Shown: positions 14,670-22,386 of the stretch, in pieces
Layout: each line of letters begins with the position of its first letter
Numbering within the stretch: position 1 is the stretch's first letter
Assembly: GCA_035541655.1 (NCBI GenBank)
Contig: DATKMY010000020.1
Coordinates: 1 to 28,668, forward strand
Direction: 5' to 3'
DNA length: 28,668 bases
Source of the DNA: CAIWHR01 sp035541655
Lineage (GTDB): Bacteria > Pseudomonadota > Gammaproteobacteria > Burkholderiales > Casimicrobiaceae
Notes under the pieces: generated by a model
Database searches by the model: none
What the model saw: the letters and a program-made list of their open reading frames with translations, nothing else
Told to the model about the DNA's origin: nothing
Made by a program: the position numbers and the translations under genes

Positions 14670-15554
14670 TCACTTCGAGCCGCCGCCGCTGCGGCCTTCG
14701 AGCAGCGCGACGATCCGCTCGGAGCGCACGACGGTATCGGCAAGTTCGGTGAACTCCGCGACGTCCGACGGCGGGTACGCGAGCCCCGCGCATTCGCGGC
14801 TGCCGCTGCGCGGCGCCCACACCTCGCGCGCGGCGATCACGTACACGCCGTAGGCCGCGCGGAGGGCATCGGGCTCGGCAGACCCGAGCTCCTGCTGCAC
14901 CGTGTATGCGGAGAGCGCCGCGTTCGAGACTATCGCAGTCTCGATCAGCGCTTCCCGATAGCCAGCGCGACGCGCGACGTCCGGACCGAATACCGCCGCC
15001 ATCCGCTTCGCCGACGCGTGCACGACGACGAGGAGGCGGTCGAGGATGCTGCGCAGAGAGTGCTTGTCGGCGAACGACAGGTATGCTTCGGGCCTCAGGA
15101 ACACGTCGACGGCAGCGGAGACCGCGCCGCAGCCGCTGTGCCCGAGGATCACGATCAGGCGCAGGCTCCCGCCGAGATGATCGACCGCGTATTTGAGGCT
15201 GCCGAGCACCTCCGACCCGAGCCCGTTTCCAGCGACGCGAACGACGAACAGGTCGTTTGGGCCCTCGTTGAAGATCAGCTCGATGGGGACGCGCGCATCC
15301 GAGCAGCCGAGCACTGCCGCGTACGGGCGCTGCGTCGGCACGGTCGGATCGCCATGTTCGATTCCAAGGTCGCGGGCGTCGACCGGAATGACCCGCTGCG
15401 GCGTGCCCGATCCCACAGCGAGATTGGCGAAGAGCGCCGCCATCGTGCGGCTGCCCTGGTCGAGACGCTCGCGTGCTGCATCGGCGCTCGCCGGCCGCTC
15501 CCGCGCCGTCGCTTCGCCGGCGCCGTACCGGTACGTGATCTCGACGATCTTCAT
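14670..15554 (-). CDS. beta-class carbonic anhydrase
   Basis: A 294-residue zinc enzyme that interconverts CO2 and bicarbonate. All zinc and catalytic residues are visible: CSDARV at 84-89 gives Cys84 and the Asp86/Arg88 pair, and GHSGCGAV at 138-145 gives His139 and Cys142. The NxxG-type segment VVRVAGNGLGSEVLGSLKYAV at 105-125 is also typical. The protein is longer than common beta-CAs (about 220) because of about 35 extra N-terminal residues and a C-terminal extension after about 215. No signal peptide is seen, so it is probably cytoplasmic. The start MKIVEITYRYG at 15554 is chosen over an upstream in-frame ATG (15653) because that extension is low-complexity. It could supply bicarbonate for carboxylation during growth by the fumarate pathway, which is inference. 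Confidence 0.9.
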   Translation of the reverse strand: MKIVEITYRYGAGEATARERPASADAARERLDQGSRTMAALFANLAVGSGTPQRVIPVDARDLGIEHGDPTVPTQRPYAAVLGCSDARVPIELIFNEGPNDLFVVRVAGNGLGSEVLGSLKYAVDHLGGSLRLIVILGHSGCGAVSAAVDVFLRPEAYLSFADKHSLRSILDRLLVVVHASAKRMAAVFGPDVARRAGYREALIETAIVSNAALSAYTVQQELGSAEPDALRAAYGVYVIAAREVWAPRSGSRECAGLAYPPSDVAEFTELADTVVRSERIVALLEGRSGGGSK

Positions 15555-15781
15555 GGCTGCCCGCTCGTTCTTTGATACCGATTCTAACGTAGCGCCGAGC
15601 GGGGATAGAGCGGATGGCGGGGGCGATCGGGAGCGGCAGTCAGCCTCGCGCACAGGCGATCTGCCGCCGATCGGGCGAGAACGGGGTCCTGAGGGGAAGG
15701 TGGGTGACGAATGCGATGAGGCGCACCGCCGATCGGATCACGCGAGCGCGGTTGCCAGCGCAGACGTCGCGAGCTTCGCTC

Positions 15782-16381
15782 TTAGTGCACGAGCTCGCCC
15801 GCCCACCACGGCGCCCGTCGCTTCAGCTGATCGCGCTGCTCCGCGGAGAGAACGCTCTCGATCTTCTCGGTGGCGTCGAGCGCGTTGTCGATCCGCTGCA
15901 GGCGCAGCTCGTCGATCCGCTTGTACGTATCGAGTATCGCCTTCCGGTCGAGCTTTCCCGCCGCCAGGTAGCTGTCGCGAAGCTTCGCCATCTCGTCCTG
16001 CGATTTGCCCGTTAGATCCCAGTTCTTTCTCCGCAGATCGTCCTGGACCTTCAGGATCTGGCTGCGCTGCGAGTCGCTGAGGTCGAGCGACCACAGGACG
16101 CCGTGCATCATGCCGGCGCCCATGCCGCCATGGCCCATCGTTCCCGGTCCCATCATTCCCGGCCCCATGCCATACCCCATCGCGCCAGGGCCCATTCCCT
16201 GTCCCGGCTTCCCCGGCCCCATGCCGTAGCAGGGCCCGCTCTGCGCGGGCGACGGTCCGCCCATCATGCCCTGGCCCATTCCGGGTGCCCCTGGGGGCTG
16301 TCCTTGCGCGAACGCGGCACCGGCGACCACAGCCGCCGCTGCACCGAGTACCAAGGCGTTCTTCCACGAGATCGTCATCAT
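15782..16381 (-). CDS. Spy/CpxP-like periplasmic protein with Met/Gly-rich N-terminal segment
   Basis: A 199-residue exported protein. The signal peptide ends near AFA-Q (about residue 25). Residues 27-94 are a Met-Gly-Pro-rich region with 13 methionines (35, 39, 40, 54, 63, 68, 72, 76, 77, 82, 87, 91, 92) plus His84 and His93. The helical C-terminal half (about 98-190) has two LTxxQ-like motifs, LDLSDSQRSQIL and LSAEQRDQLKR, as in the Spy/CpxP family of periplasmic chaperones and stress sensors. Methionine-rich tracts commonly bind Cu(I) or Ag(I), so a metal-related role is plausible but not shown. A good AAGGAAG site precedes the ATG at 16381 (a second ATG follows at 16378). The gene lies 46 bp downstream of dcuB on the same strand. 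Confidence 0.8.
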   Translation of the reverse strand: MMTISWKNALVLGAAAAVVAGAAFAQGQPPGAPGMGQGMMGGPSPAQSGPCYGMGPGKPGQGMGPGAMGYGMGPGMMGPGTMGHGGMGAGMMHGVLWSLDLSDSQRSQILKVQDDLRRKNWDLTGKSQDEMAKLRDSYLAAGKLDRKAILDTYKRIDELRLQRIDNALDATEKIESVLSAEQRDQLKRRAPWWAGELVH

Positions 16382-16427
16382 TGTCTTCCTTTCCGTATCG
16401 CGCCGTACTTTGCTGTTGTCGTGTCGA

Positions 16428-17753
16428 TCAGAACATCATCTTCGCGAGGAACAGCCCGGTGACGACCGCGACCGCAGTCGCGACGACGCCGGGGATCATG
16501 AACGAGTGGTTGAGCACGTATTTGCCGATCTTCGTCGTTCCCGACAGGTCGAAGTTGATCGCGGCGATCAGCGAACCGTAGGTTGGGATGAAGAAGTAGC
16601 CGTTGACCGACGGGAACATCGCGATCAGGAACTGCGGCGGAATGCCGAGCGCGATCCCGAGCGGCATCAGCGCGCGCGTGGTCGCGGCCTGGCTGTAGAG
16701 CAGCACCGACGCGAAGAACAGGCCGAACGCGAAAGTCCACGGATGCGCGTCGGCTTGCGCGCCGATCGCGGGAACGATCACGTCCTTGTTCGCGCCGATG
16801 AAGCTGTCGCCGAGCCAGGCGAGGCCGAAGATCCCGATGACGGCGACGACACCTGCGCGCAGCGTCGACGTTTTCGGAATCTCATCGACCGACACCTTCG
16901 TCGCGAGCAGCATGATCGCCGCGACGGAGAGCATCACGATCTCGATGACGACCGGCATATCGAGCGCCTTCTTCGCGCCGGGCAGTGTGCGCAAGGCGGG
17001 GAAGAAGCCGAAGACCACGACGAGCGCGACGCCGATCAGGAACAGATACGCGGACATCTTCGCCGCTGGTTTGAGCGGAGGACGCTCTGCCGCGCTCTTA
17101 GGCGCGGGAATCGTGCCCGCTGCGAGCCGTGCCTGGTACTCGGGATCGTCTTTCAAGTCCTTGCCGACAAACATCGATACGATCGCCGCGGCGACGACGC
17201 CGGTCAGGGTTGCCGGCACGCAGATCATCAGGATCTGCGGCAGTCCCCACTGCGCGACCCCCTTCTCCGCGAAGAGCCCGATCATCGCGGCGGTCGCCGC
17301 CGCGACCGGGCTCGCGGTGATCGCCTGCTGCGACGCAATCGTCGCCACGGCCATCGGCCGTTCGGGGCGAATGCCGCCCTGGTGCGCGGTCTCGTAGATC
17401 ACCGGCAGAAGGGGATAGACGATGTGGCCGGTGCCGGCGACGAAAGTGAAGCTCCAGGTGGTGAGCGGCGCGACGATCGTCACGTATTTCGGGTTCGCGC
17501 GGATGATCCGCTCGGCGATCCGCACCAGGAAGTCGATGCCGCCGGCAGCGTCCATCACCGACGCGGCCATGATCACCGCGAGGATGATCAGCATCACGTC
17601 GATGGGAGGCGACGTCGGATTGACGCCGAACGCGACGACGAGCACCAGCAAGCCGACAGCGCCCCAGAGTCCGAGGCCCACGCCAGAGTAGCGCGCGCCC
17701 ATCCATATCGCCGCGAGCACGACGACGAATTGCAGCAGGATCGAAATTGTCAT
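16428..17753 (-). CDS. dcuB: anaerobic C4-dicarboxylate transporter, DcuA/DcuB family (DcuB-like)
   Basis: A 441-residue inner-membrane protein with about 10-12 helices, the size of E. coli DcuA/DcuB. DcuB landmarks are PPIDVMLIILAVIMAAS, NPKYVTIVAPLTTW, GTGHIVYPLLPVIYE and RPERPMAVA in the first half, and FDLSGTTKIGKYVLNHSF near the C-terminus. These agree better with DcuB, the fumarate/succinate antiporter of fumarate respiration, than with DcuA, although the two are close. It would import fumarate, malate or aspartate and export succinate. It lies in the same orientation as aspA and frdCAB, 310 bp after aspA with its own likely promoter. The ATG at 17753 has a CGGAGA site upstream; an earlier in-frame ATG at 17783 gives an unneeded 10-residue basic extension. 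Confidence 0.9.
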   Translation of the reverse strand: MTISILLQFVVVLAAIWMGARYSGVGLGLWGAVGLLVLVVAFGVNPTSPPIDVMLIILAVIMAASVMDAAGGIDFLVRIAERIIRANPKYVTIVAPLTTWSFTFVAGTGHIVYPLLPVIYETAHQGGIRPERPMAVATIASQQAITASPVAAATAAMIGLFAEKGVAQWGLPQILMICVPATLTGVVAAAIVSMFVGKDLKDDPEYQARLAAGTIPAPKSAAERPPLKPAAKMSAYLFLIGVALVVVFGFFPALRTLPGAKKALDMPVVIEIVMLSVAAIMLLATKVSVDEIPKTSTLRAGVVAVIGIFGLAWLGDSFIGANKDVIVPAIGAQADAHPWTFAFGLFFASVLLYSQAATTRALMPLGIALGIPPQFLIAMFPSVNGYFFIPTYGSLIAAINFDLSGTTKIGKYVLNHSFMIPGVVATAVAVVTGLFLAKMMF

Positions 17754-17801
17754 GATTGGTCTCCGCGGGTCCGATCGCCACAAGCCGCCTTATGGTCCGG
17801 A

Positions 17802-18008
17802 TCAGGAACTCGTTCGTCGACCACACAACACCTTGCGGAGCGCGATTTCGACTTCCTTTTCGAACGAGCCGCTCGCACGGAACCTCATCCGTGCCTCCAT
17901 CGGGAAATTCTCCGCCGTGACCACGACATCTGCCTTGATATGGAACAACGATCTACTGCGGCGCGTGCCCAGGCGGCCGCCAGCGGCGGCGACTCGCCCG
18001 CGTCTCAA
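17802..18008 (-). CDS. possible small ORF between aspA and dcuB
   Basis: A short frame of 68 codons from the ATG, or about 49 from a TTG at 17948. The part after the TTG has strong third-position G+C, as in real genes here: KADVVVTAENFPMEARMR, then SFEKEVEIALRKVL. I recognise no family. There is no good ribosome-binding site, and the first 20 residues from the ATG are Arg/Gly-rich filler. It overlaps the candidate FNR-type promoter of dcuB (17907-17948), so at most one reading is likely to be right. It could also be a decayed gene fragment. Confidence 0.25.
   Translation of the reverse strand: MRRGRVAAAGGRLGTRRSRSLFHIKADVVVTAENFPMEARMRFRASGSFEKEVEIALRKVLCGRRTSS
17907..17948 (-). promoter_or_regulatory. 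degenerate FNR-like box and -10 candidate upstream of dcuB
   Basis: Read on the minus strand: TTGTT-CCAT-ATCAA (17948-17935), 22 bp, then GAGAAT (17912-17907), four of six matches to TATAAT. One half site is perfect and the other has one mismatch in the TTGA core. The geometry is the same as at the frd and DUF3141 promoters, but the box is weaker. A start near 17900 would leave a leader of about 147 nt before dcuB. Confidence 0.35.
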
Positions 18009-18063
18009 TGCACTGTCCCGCGCTTGGGGCCCGGTTCCCGACTCGCGCCGCTACCGCTCGCCG

Positions 18064-19467
18064 CTACTGTTCGAACTTGGGTGCGATCAGGTTCTCGAAC
18101 GAGAACACCTCATTCCACTTTTCCTGTGTCAGAAGCTTCCGCTCTTTGACCACGATGTCGTGGAGGCTCTTGCCTGTCAGATAGCCTTCGCGCGCGATCT
18201 CCGCGCATTGCTTGTAGCCGAGCGATGGCTTCAGCACGGTCACGATGCCCAGAGAGTTGAGCACCATGTCGCGCGTACGATCGGCGTTCGCGGTGATGCC
18301 GTCGATGCAATGCTCGCGCAGGCTGTCGACCGCGTGCTCCATCGTCCCGAGCGACGTGAAGAGCGCGAACGTGATCACCGGCTCCATCACGTTCAGCTGA
18401 AGTTGGCCGGCAGACGCGGCAAGCGTCACCGTCAAGTCGAGGCCGATCACCAGGAATCCAACCTGGTTGACGACCTCGGGTATGACCGGATTGACCTTCC
18501 CCGGCATGATCGAGCTGCCGGGTTGCATCTGCGGCAGGTTGATCTCGTTGAAGCCGCAGCGCGGTCCCGACGCGAGCATCCGGATGTCGTTGCAGATTTT
18601 GGTGAGCTTCGACGACGTGCGCTTGAGCACACCCGACAACAGCACATAGGCGCCGGTGTCGGAGGTCGCCTCGACGAGGTCGCCCGCGAGGATGAACTGC
18701 GTGCCGGTCAGCTCGGACAGGTACTTCGTCGCAAGCTCGGGATAGCCCGGCGCCGCCGTCACCGTCGTGCCGATGGCGGTGGCACCGAGGTTGATCTCGT
18801 GAAGAAGCTTCCGAACCTCGGCGATCCGCTGCACCTCCTCGCCGATCGTCGTCCCCCAGCCGTGGAATTCCTGGCCGAGCGACATCGGCACCGCGTCCTG
18901 CAGGTGCGTGCGCCCCATCTTCAGCACACGATCGAACTCCTTCGCCTTGGCGTAGAAGGCGTCCTGCAGGCGCTTGAGCGCGTTCATGTAGCTCGCGAGG
19001 CGCAGGATCAGCGCCAGCCGGAACGCGGTCGGATAGATGTCGTTGGTCGACTGCCCGAAGTTGACGTGATCGTTTGGATTGACGTACTGGTATTCGCCCT
19101 TCTTGTGGCCGAGCTTCTCCAGCGCGAGGTTCGCGATAACTTCGTTCGCGTTCATGTTGGTCGACGTGCCGGCGCCGCCCTGGATGAAGTCGGTGACGAA
19201 CTGATCGCGCATCTCGCCCGCGATCAGCCGGTCGCACGCCGACGCGATGGCGTCTGCGACCTTGCGGTCGAGCACGCCGAGGTCGCGATTCGCGAGCGCC
19301 GCCGCCTTCTTCACATAGCCGAACGCCTTGACGAAGTTCGGCTCGAGCGACATCGGGATGCCGGTGATGTGAAAGTTCTCCTTGCCGCGCAGCGTCTGCA
19401 CGCCGTAGTACGCGGTGTCCGGAATCTCCTTCTCGCCCAGGAAGTCCTTTTCGATGCGTATCGCCAT
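18064..19467 (-). CDS. aspA: aspartate ammonia-lyase
   Basis: A 467-residue cytoplasmic enzyme converting L-aspartate to fumarate and ammonia. The aspartase/fumarase signature GSSIMPGKVNP lies at 317-327, with catalytic Ser318. Other superfamily motifs are GGAGTSTNMNANEV (97-110), DHVNFGQSTND (133-143) and GRTHLQDAVPMSLGQE (185-200). Aspartase rather than class II fumarase is favoured by the N-terminus DTAYYGVQTLRGKENF and by HKKGEYQYVNPNDHVN, which closely follow E. coli AspA. It has an excellent AAGGAGG site 7 bp before the ATG at 19467. It follows frdB by 103 bp in the same direction, so fumarate made here can feed the reductase directly. The ligand-binding residues appear complete. Confidence 0.95.
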   Translation of the reverse strand: MAIRIEKDFLGEKEIPDTAYYGVQTLRGKENFHITGIPMSLEPNFVKAFGYVKKAAALANRDLGVLDRKVADAIASACDRLIAGEMRDQFVTDFIQGGAGTSTNMNANEVIANLALEKLGHKKGEYQYVNPNDHVNFGQSTNDIYPTAFRLALILRLASYMNALKRLQDAFYAKAKEFDRVLKMGRTHLQDAVPMSLGQEFHGWGTTIGEEVQRIAEVRKLLHEINLGATAIGTTVTAAPGYPELATKYLSELTGTQFILAGDLVEATSDTGAYVLLSGVLKRTSSKLTKICNDIRMLASGPRCGFNEINLPQMQPGSSIMPGKVNPVIPEVVNQVGFLVIGLDLTVTLAASAGQLQLNVMEPVITFALFTSLGTMEHAVDSLREHCIDGITANADRTRDMVLNSLGIVTVLKPSLGYKQCAEIAREGYLTGKSLHDIVVKERKLLTQEKWNEVFSFENLIAPKFEQ

Positions 19468-19570
19468 GCTGTGCCTCCTTCGCGTCGGCGCCCCGTCGGC
19501 GGACGACCCGCGACCCGCGCCACGCACTGGGAAATGAACGTCGCGTTGCGGTAAAGCCGCCTCGCTGCCC

Positions 19571-20323
19571 TCAGCCGAAGCCCGCTTTCACCATCTTCCG
19601 CCGGATGAACGCGATCTGCGACTCGAGCGGCAGGTCCTTCGGGCAAACGTCGTGGCAGGCGAGCAGCGACATGCAGCCGAACACGCCGTCGTCGTCGCCG
19701 ATGAGCTCGTAGTAGTCGTCGTCGGTGCGGGCGTCGCGCGGATCCATCCGGAAGCGCGCGATCTTCGCGATGCCGACCGCGCCGACGAAATCCGGGCGCA
19801 TCCGCGCCGTGCCGCAGGCCGCAACGCAGCAGCCGCATTCGACGCAGCGGTCGAGCTCGTTCAGCTTCTCCGCGAGATCGGGATCCATCGGCTCTTCGAT
19901 GCGCGCGAGGTCGACGTCCTTCCGCTTCGCATGCAGCCAGGCTTCGAGACGCTCGCTGGTGCCGCGCATCCACTTTCCGGTGTTCACCGACAGGTCACCG
20001 ATGAGCTCGAACACGGGCAGCGGCGCGAGCGTGATATCGGGACCCACATCTCGCGTCAGCACGCGGCAGGCCAGCGTCGGGCGCCCGTTTACCACCATTG
20101 CGCAGCTGCCGCAGATGCCGGCGCGGCAGACGAAGTCGAACTGCAGCGACGGGTCGAGCGTCTCGCGGATCTCGCTCAAGGCGATGAACAGCGTCATGCC
20201 CTCCGTCTGTTCGAGCTCGTAGGTCTGCATGTGCGGGACGCTCCCCGGTTCCTGGGGGTTGTAGCGAAGCACGTGCAGCCTGATCGTCTGGCCGCTCGCC
20301 GGCCGGCTCTCCGGGGTTTTCAT
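19571..20323 (-). CDS. frdB: fumarate reductase iron-sulfur subunit
   Basis: A 250-residue electron-transfer subunit. The [2Fe-2S] cysteines are C66, C71, C74 and C86 (FVCRAGICGSC, then TLAC). CVECGCCVAAC supplies C160, C163, C166 and C170. C217, C223 and C227 follow in GCMSLLACHDVCP. By the Wolinella pattern, C160/163/166/227 bind [4Fe-4S] and C170/217/223 bind [3Fe-4S]. The residue after C170 is Gly, not the Pro found in E. coli FrdB, and the long DDDYYELIGDDDGVFGC stretch is nearly that of Wolinella/Geobacter-type FrdB. This marks the dihaem branch of fumarate reductases and not the E. coli four-subunit type. The ATG at 20323 lies 26 bp after frdA, with GAGGAA upstream. Confidence 0.95.
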   Translation of the reverse strand: MKTPESRPASGQTIRLHVLRYNPQEPGSVPHMQTYELEQTEGMTLFIALSEIRETLDPSLQFDFVCRAGICGSCAMVVNGRPTLACRVLTRDVGPDITLAPLPVFELIGDLSVNTGKWMRGTSERLEAWLHAKRKDVDLARIEEPMDPDLAEKLNELDRCVECGCCVAACGTARMRPDFVGAVGIAKIARFRMDPRDARTDDDYYELIGDDDGVFGCMSLLACHDVCPKDLPLESQIAFIRRKMVKAGFG

Positions 20324-20349
20324 CGGCTCGGTTCCTCGATTCACGGCGG

Positions 20350-22386
20350 CTACTCGCTTTCCCAGGCGAAATGGGACTCGGGCGTAGCGTGCGTTTCGGA
20401 GCCTCGCGGCGCAGGAAACCGGTCGTCGATTCTCTCGTTCCTGCCGCGAAATCGCTCCGGCAGAAGCTGCTCGTACGGCATCAGCGCGCGTTGTAGCTCG
20501 AAGCGGTCGCCGATCCGCTGCCTTGCGGCTTCGACTTCCGTGCGCCGCGCCGCAGTATCGGGGTGGTCGGTGTAGTCCTTGGCGCCGTAGCCGCGCCAGC
20601 CCGGCGGGAGCTCCATCCGCTTGACGTCGAGCGGCTCGTAGTCGAGGCGCGGCAGCGTCGCCTTCTCGTCGTTCCAGGTGGCGAGCGTGCGCTTGAGCCA
20701 TCCTGCGTCGTCGCGCCGCGGATAGTCATTGCGGAAGTGCGCGCCGCGGCTTTCGGTACGCTGCAGCGCGCCGTACGCGACGCAGAGCGCGAGTTTCAGC
20801 ATCTTCTGCACGCGGTAGGCGGTGACGAGCTCCGGATTGACGCCGGGCGCCCGCGATTTCACGCCGATGTTCCGGCTGCGGACGAGCAGCTTCTGCAGTT
20901 CGTCGACCGCGCGCTCGAGGTCGTTGCCGGTACGGAAGATGCCGACCTGCGCGGTCATGATTTCCTGCATTCGCTGCTTGAGCGCATTTCCATCCTCGGT
21001 GCCGCTGCCCGTCAGCAGGCCCTTGAGCTTCGCGCTTTCGCGCTCCAGGAATTCGCGCACGACACTCGTCGGCATGTCGACGTCGTTCTCGGCGCGGTCG
21101 CAGAAGTCCGCGATGTATTCGCCGACGATCATGCCTGCGACCACGGTCTCCGCGACGGAGTTGCCGCCGAGGCGGTTGAACCCGTGCATGTCCCAGCAGG
21201 CCGCTTCGCCGGCCGAGAACAATCCCTTGAGCGTGGGGCTCTCGCCGGTCGGATTCGTCCGTACGCCGCCCATCGTGTAGTGCTGAGCCGGCCTGACGGG
21301 GATCAGGTCCTTGATCGGGTCGACACCGAGGAAGTAGTGGCAGATCTCGTAGACCTCGCGCAGGTTGTGGCGGATGTGATGCTCACCGAGCAGCGTGATG
21401 TCGAGCATCAGGTGATCGCCCCAGCGCGACTTGACGCCCTTGCCCTTGAGGATGTGCTCCTCCATCCGCCGCGAGACGACATCCCGCGAAGCGAGCTCCT
21501 TCTTCTCGGGCTCGTAGTCGGGCATGAACCGATGCCCGTCGGCGTCCTTGAGCAGGCCGCCGTCGCCGCGGCAGCCTTCGGTGACAAGGATGCCCGCCGG
21601 GAAGATGCCGGTCGGATGGAACTGCACCGCCTCCATGTTGCCTAGGGCGGCGATGCCTGTCTCGAGCGCGATCGCGTGTCCGATGCCCTCGCAGATCACG
21701 GCGTTGGTCGTGACGCGATAGAGGCGCCCGGCGCCGCCGGTAGTGATCGCGGTGGCCTTGGCGAGATACGCTGCGAGCTCGCCGGTGATGAGATCGCGCA
21801 CCACGGCGCCGTAGCAGCGGCCGCCGTCGTGGATCAGCGCAAGGGCTTCGGTGCGCTCGTGCACCGGGATCGAGGCCGCGATCGCCTGATCGCCGACCGC
21901 CTGGAGCATCGCGTGACCGGTGCAGTCCGAGACGTAGCACGTGCGCCACTTCTTCGTGCCGCCGAAATCGCGCTGCGCGACGAGCCCGTGCGCCTCGTCG
22001 CGCTCGGTAATCGTCACCTTCTGGCCGTTGATCACGACCTGGCGATCGCCCTTGCGCACGCGGCTCCACGGCACGCCCCACGCGGCGAGCTCGCGCACCG
22101 CTTTGGGCGCGGTGTTGACGAACATTCGCACGACCTGCTGGTCGGCGCCCCAGTCGGAGCCGCGCACCGTGTCCTCGAAGTGCACGTCCTCGTTGTCGCC
22201 CTGGCCCTTGATCACGTTCCCGAGGGAGGCCTGCATGCCGCCCTGTGCGGCCTTCGAGTGCGAGCGTTTGGGCGGCACCAGCGACAGGATGACCGCATCG
22301 TGCCCGCGCCGCTTCGCGCCGATGGCGAGCCTCAAGCCCGCAAGCCCGCCGCCTATCACCAGCACGTCGGTATAGAGGATCTTCAT
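20350..22386 (-). CDS. frdA: fumarate reductase flavoprotein subunit
   Basis: A 678-residue catalytic subunit that reduces fumarate to succinate. The FAD dinucleotide fold VIGGGLAGLR is at 10-19. His43 in RSHSKAAQGGMQ is the covalent FAD attachment site. Expected active-site residues are His257 (QFHPTG), Arg301 (ASRDVVSRR), His369 (PAQHYTMGG) and Arg405 (GFNRLGGNS). Numbers 43, 257, 301 and 369 equal those of Wolinella succinogenes FrdA, while the last Arg is shifted by one. The C-terminal tail after about 640 is about 20 residues longer than in Wolinella. The ATG overlaps the frdC stop (ATGA at 22383-22386), so the two are translationally coupled. Enzymes of this branch can also run as succinate dehydrogenases, as in Geobacter, so direction is set by context. 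Confidence 0.95.
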   Translation of the reverse strand: MKILYTDVLVIGGGLAGLRLAIGAKRRGHDAVILSLVPPKRSHSKAAQGGMQASLGNVIKGQGDNEDVHFEDTVRGSDWGADQQVVRMFVNTAPKAVRELAAWGVPWSRVRKGDRQVVINGQKVTITERDEAHGLVAQRDFGGTKKWRTCYVSDCTGHAMLQAVGDQAIAASIPVHERTEALALIHDGGRCYGAVVRDLITGELAAYLAKATAITTGGAGRLYRVTTNAVICEGIGHAIALETGIAALGNMEAVQFHPTGIFPAGILVTEGCRGDGGLLKDADGHRFMPDYEPEKKELASRDVVSRRMEEHILKGKGVKSRWGDHLMLDITLLGEHHIRHNLREVYEICHYFLGVDPIKDLIPVRPAQHYTMGGVRTNPTGESPTLKGLFSAGEAACWDMHGFNRLGGNSVAETVVAGMIVGEYIADFCDRAENDVDMPTSVVREFLERESAKLKGLLTGSGTEDGNALKQRMQEIMTAQVGIFRTGNDLERAVDELQKLLVRSRNIGVKSRAPGVNPELVTAYRVQKMLKLALCVAYGALQRTESRGAHFRNDYPRRDDAGWLKRTLATWNDEKATLPRLDYEPLDVKRMELPPGWRGYGAKDYTDHPDTAARRTEVEAARQRIGDRFELQRALMPYEQLLPERFRGRNERIDDRFPAPRGSETHATPESHFAWESE

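Noticed and set aside
16266..18149. Long plus-strand open frame opposite dcuB and the Spy-like gene.
   Set aside because: Composition (Arg/His/Asp-rich) is that of an antisense frame, and clear membrane-protein and exported-protein genes occupy the other strand.
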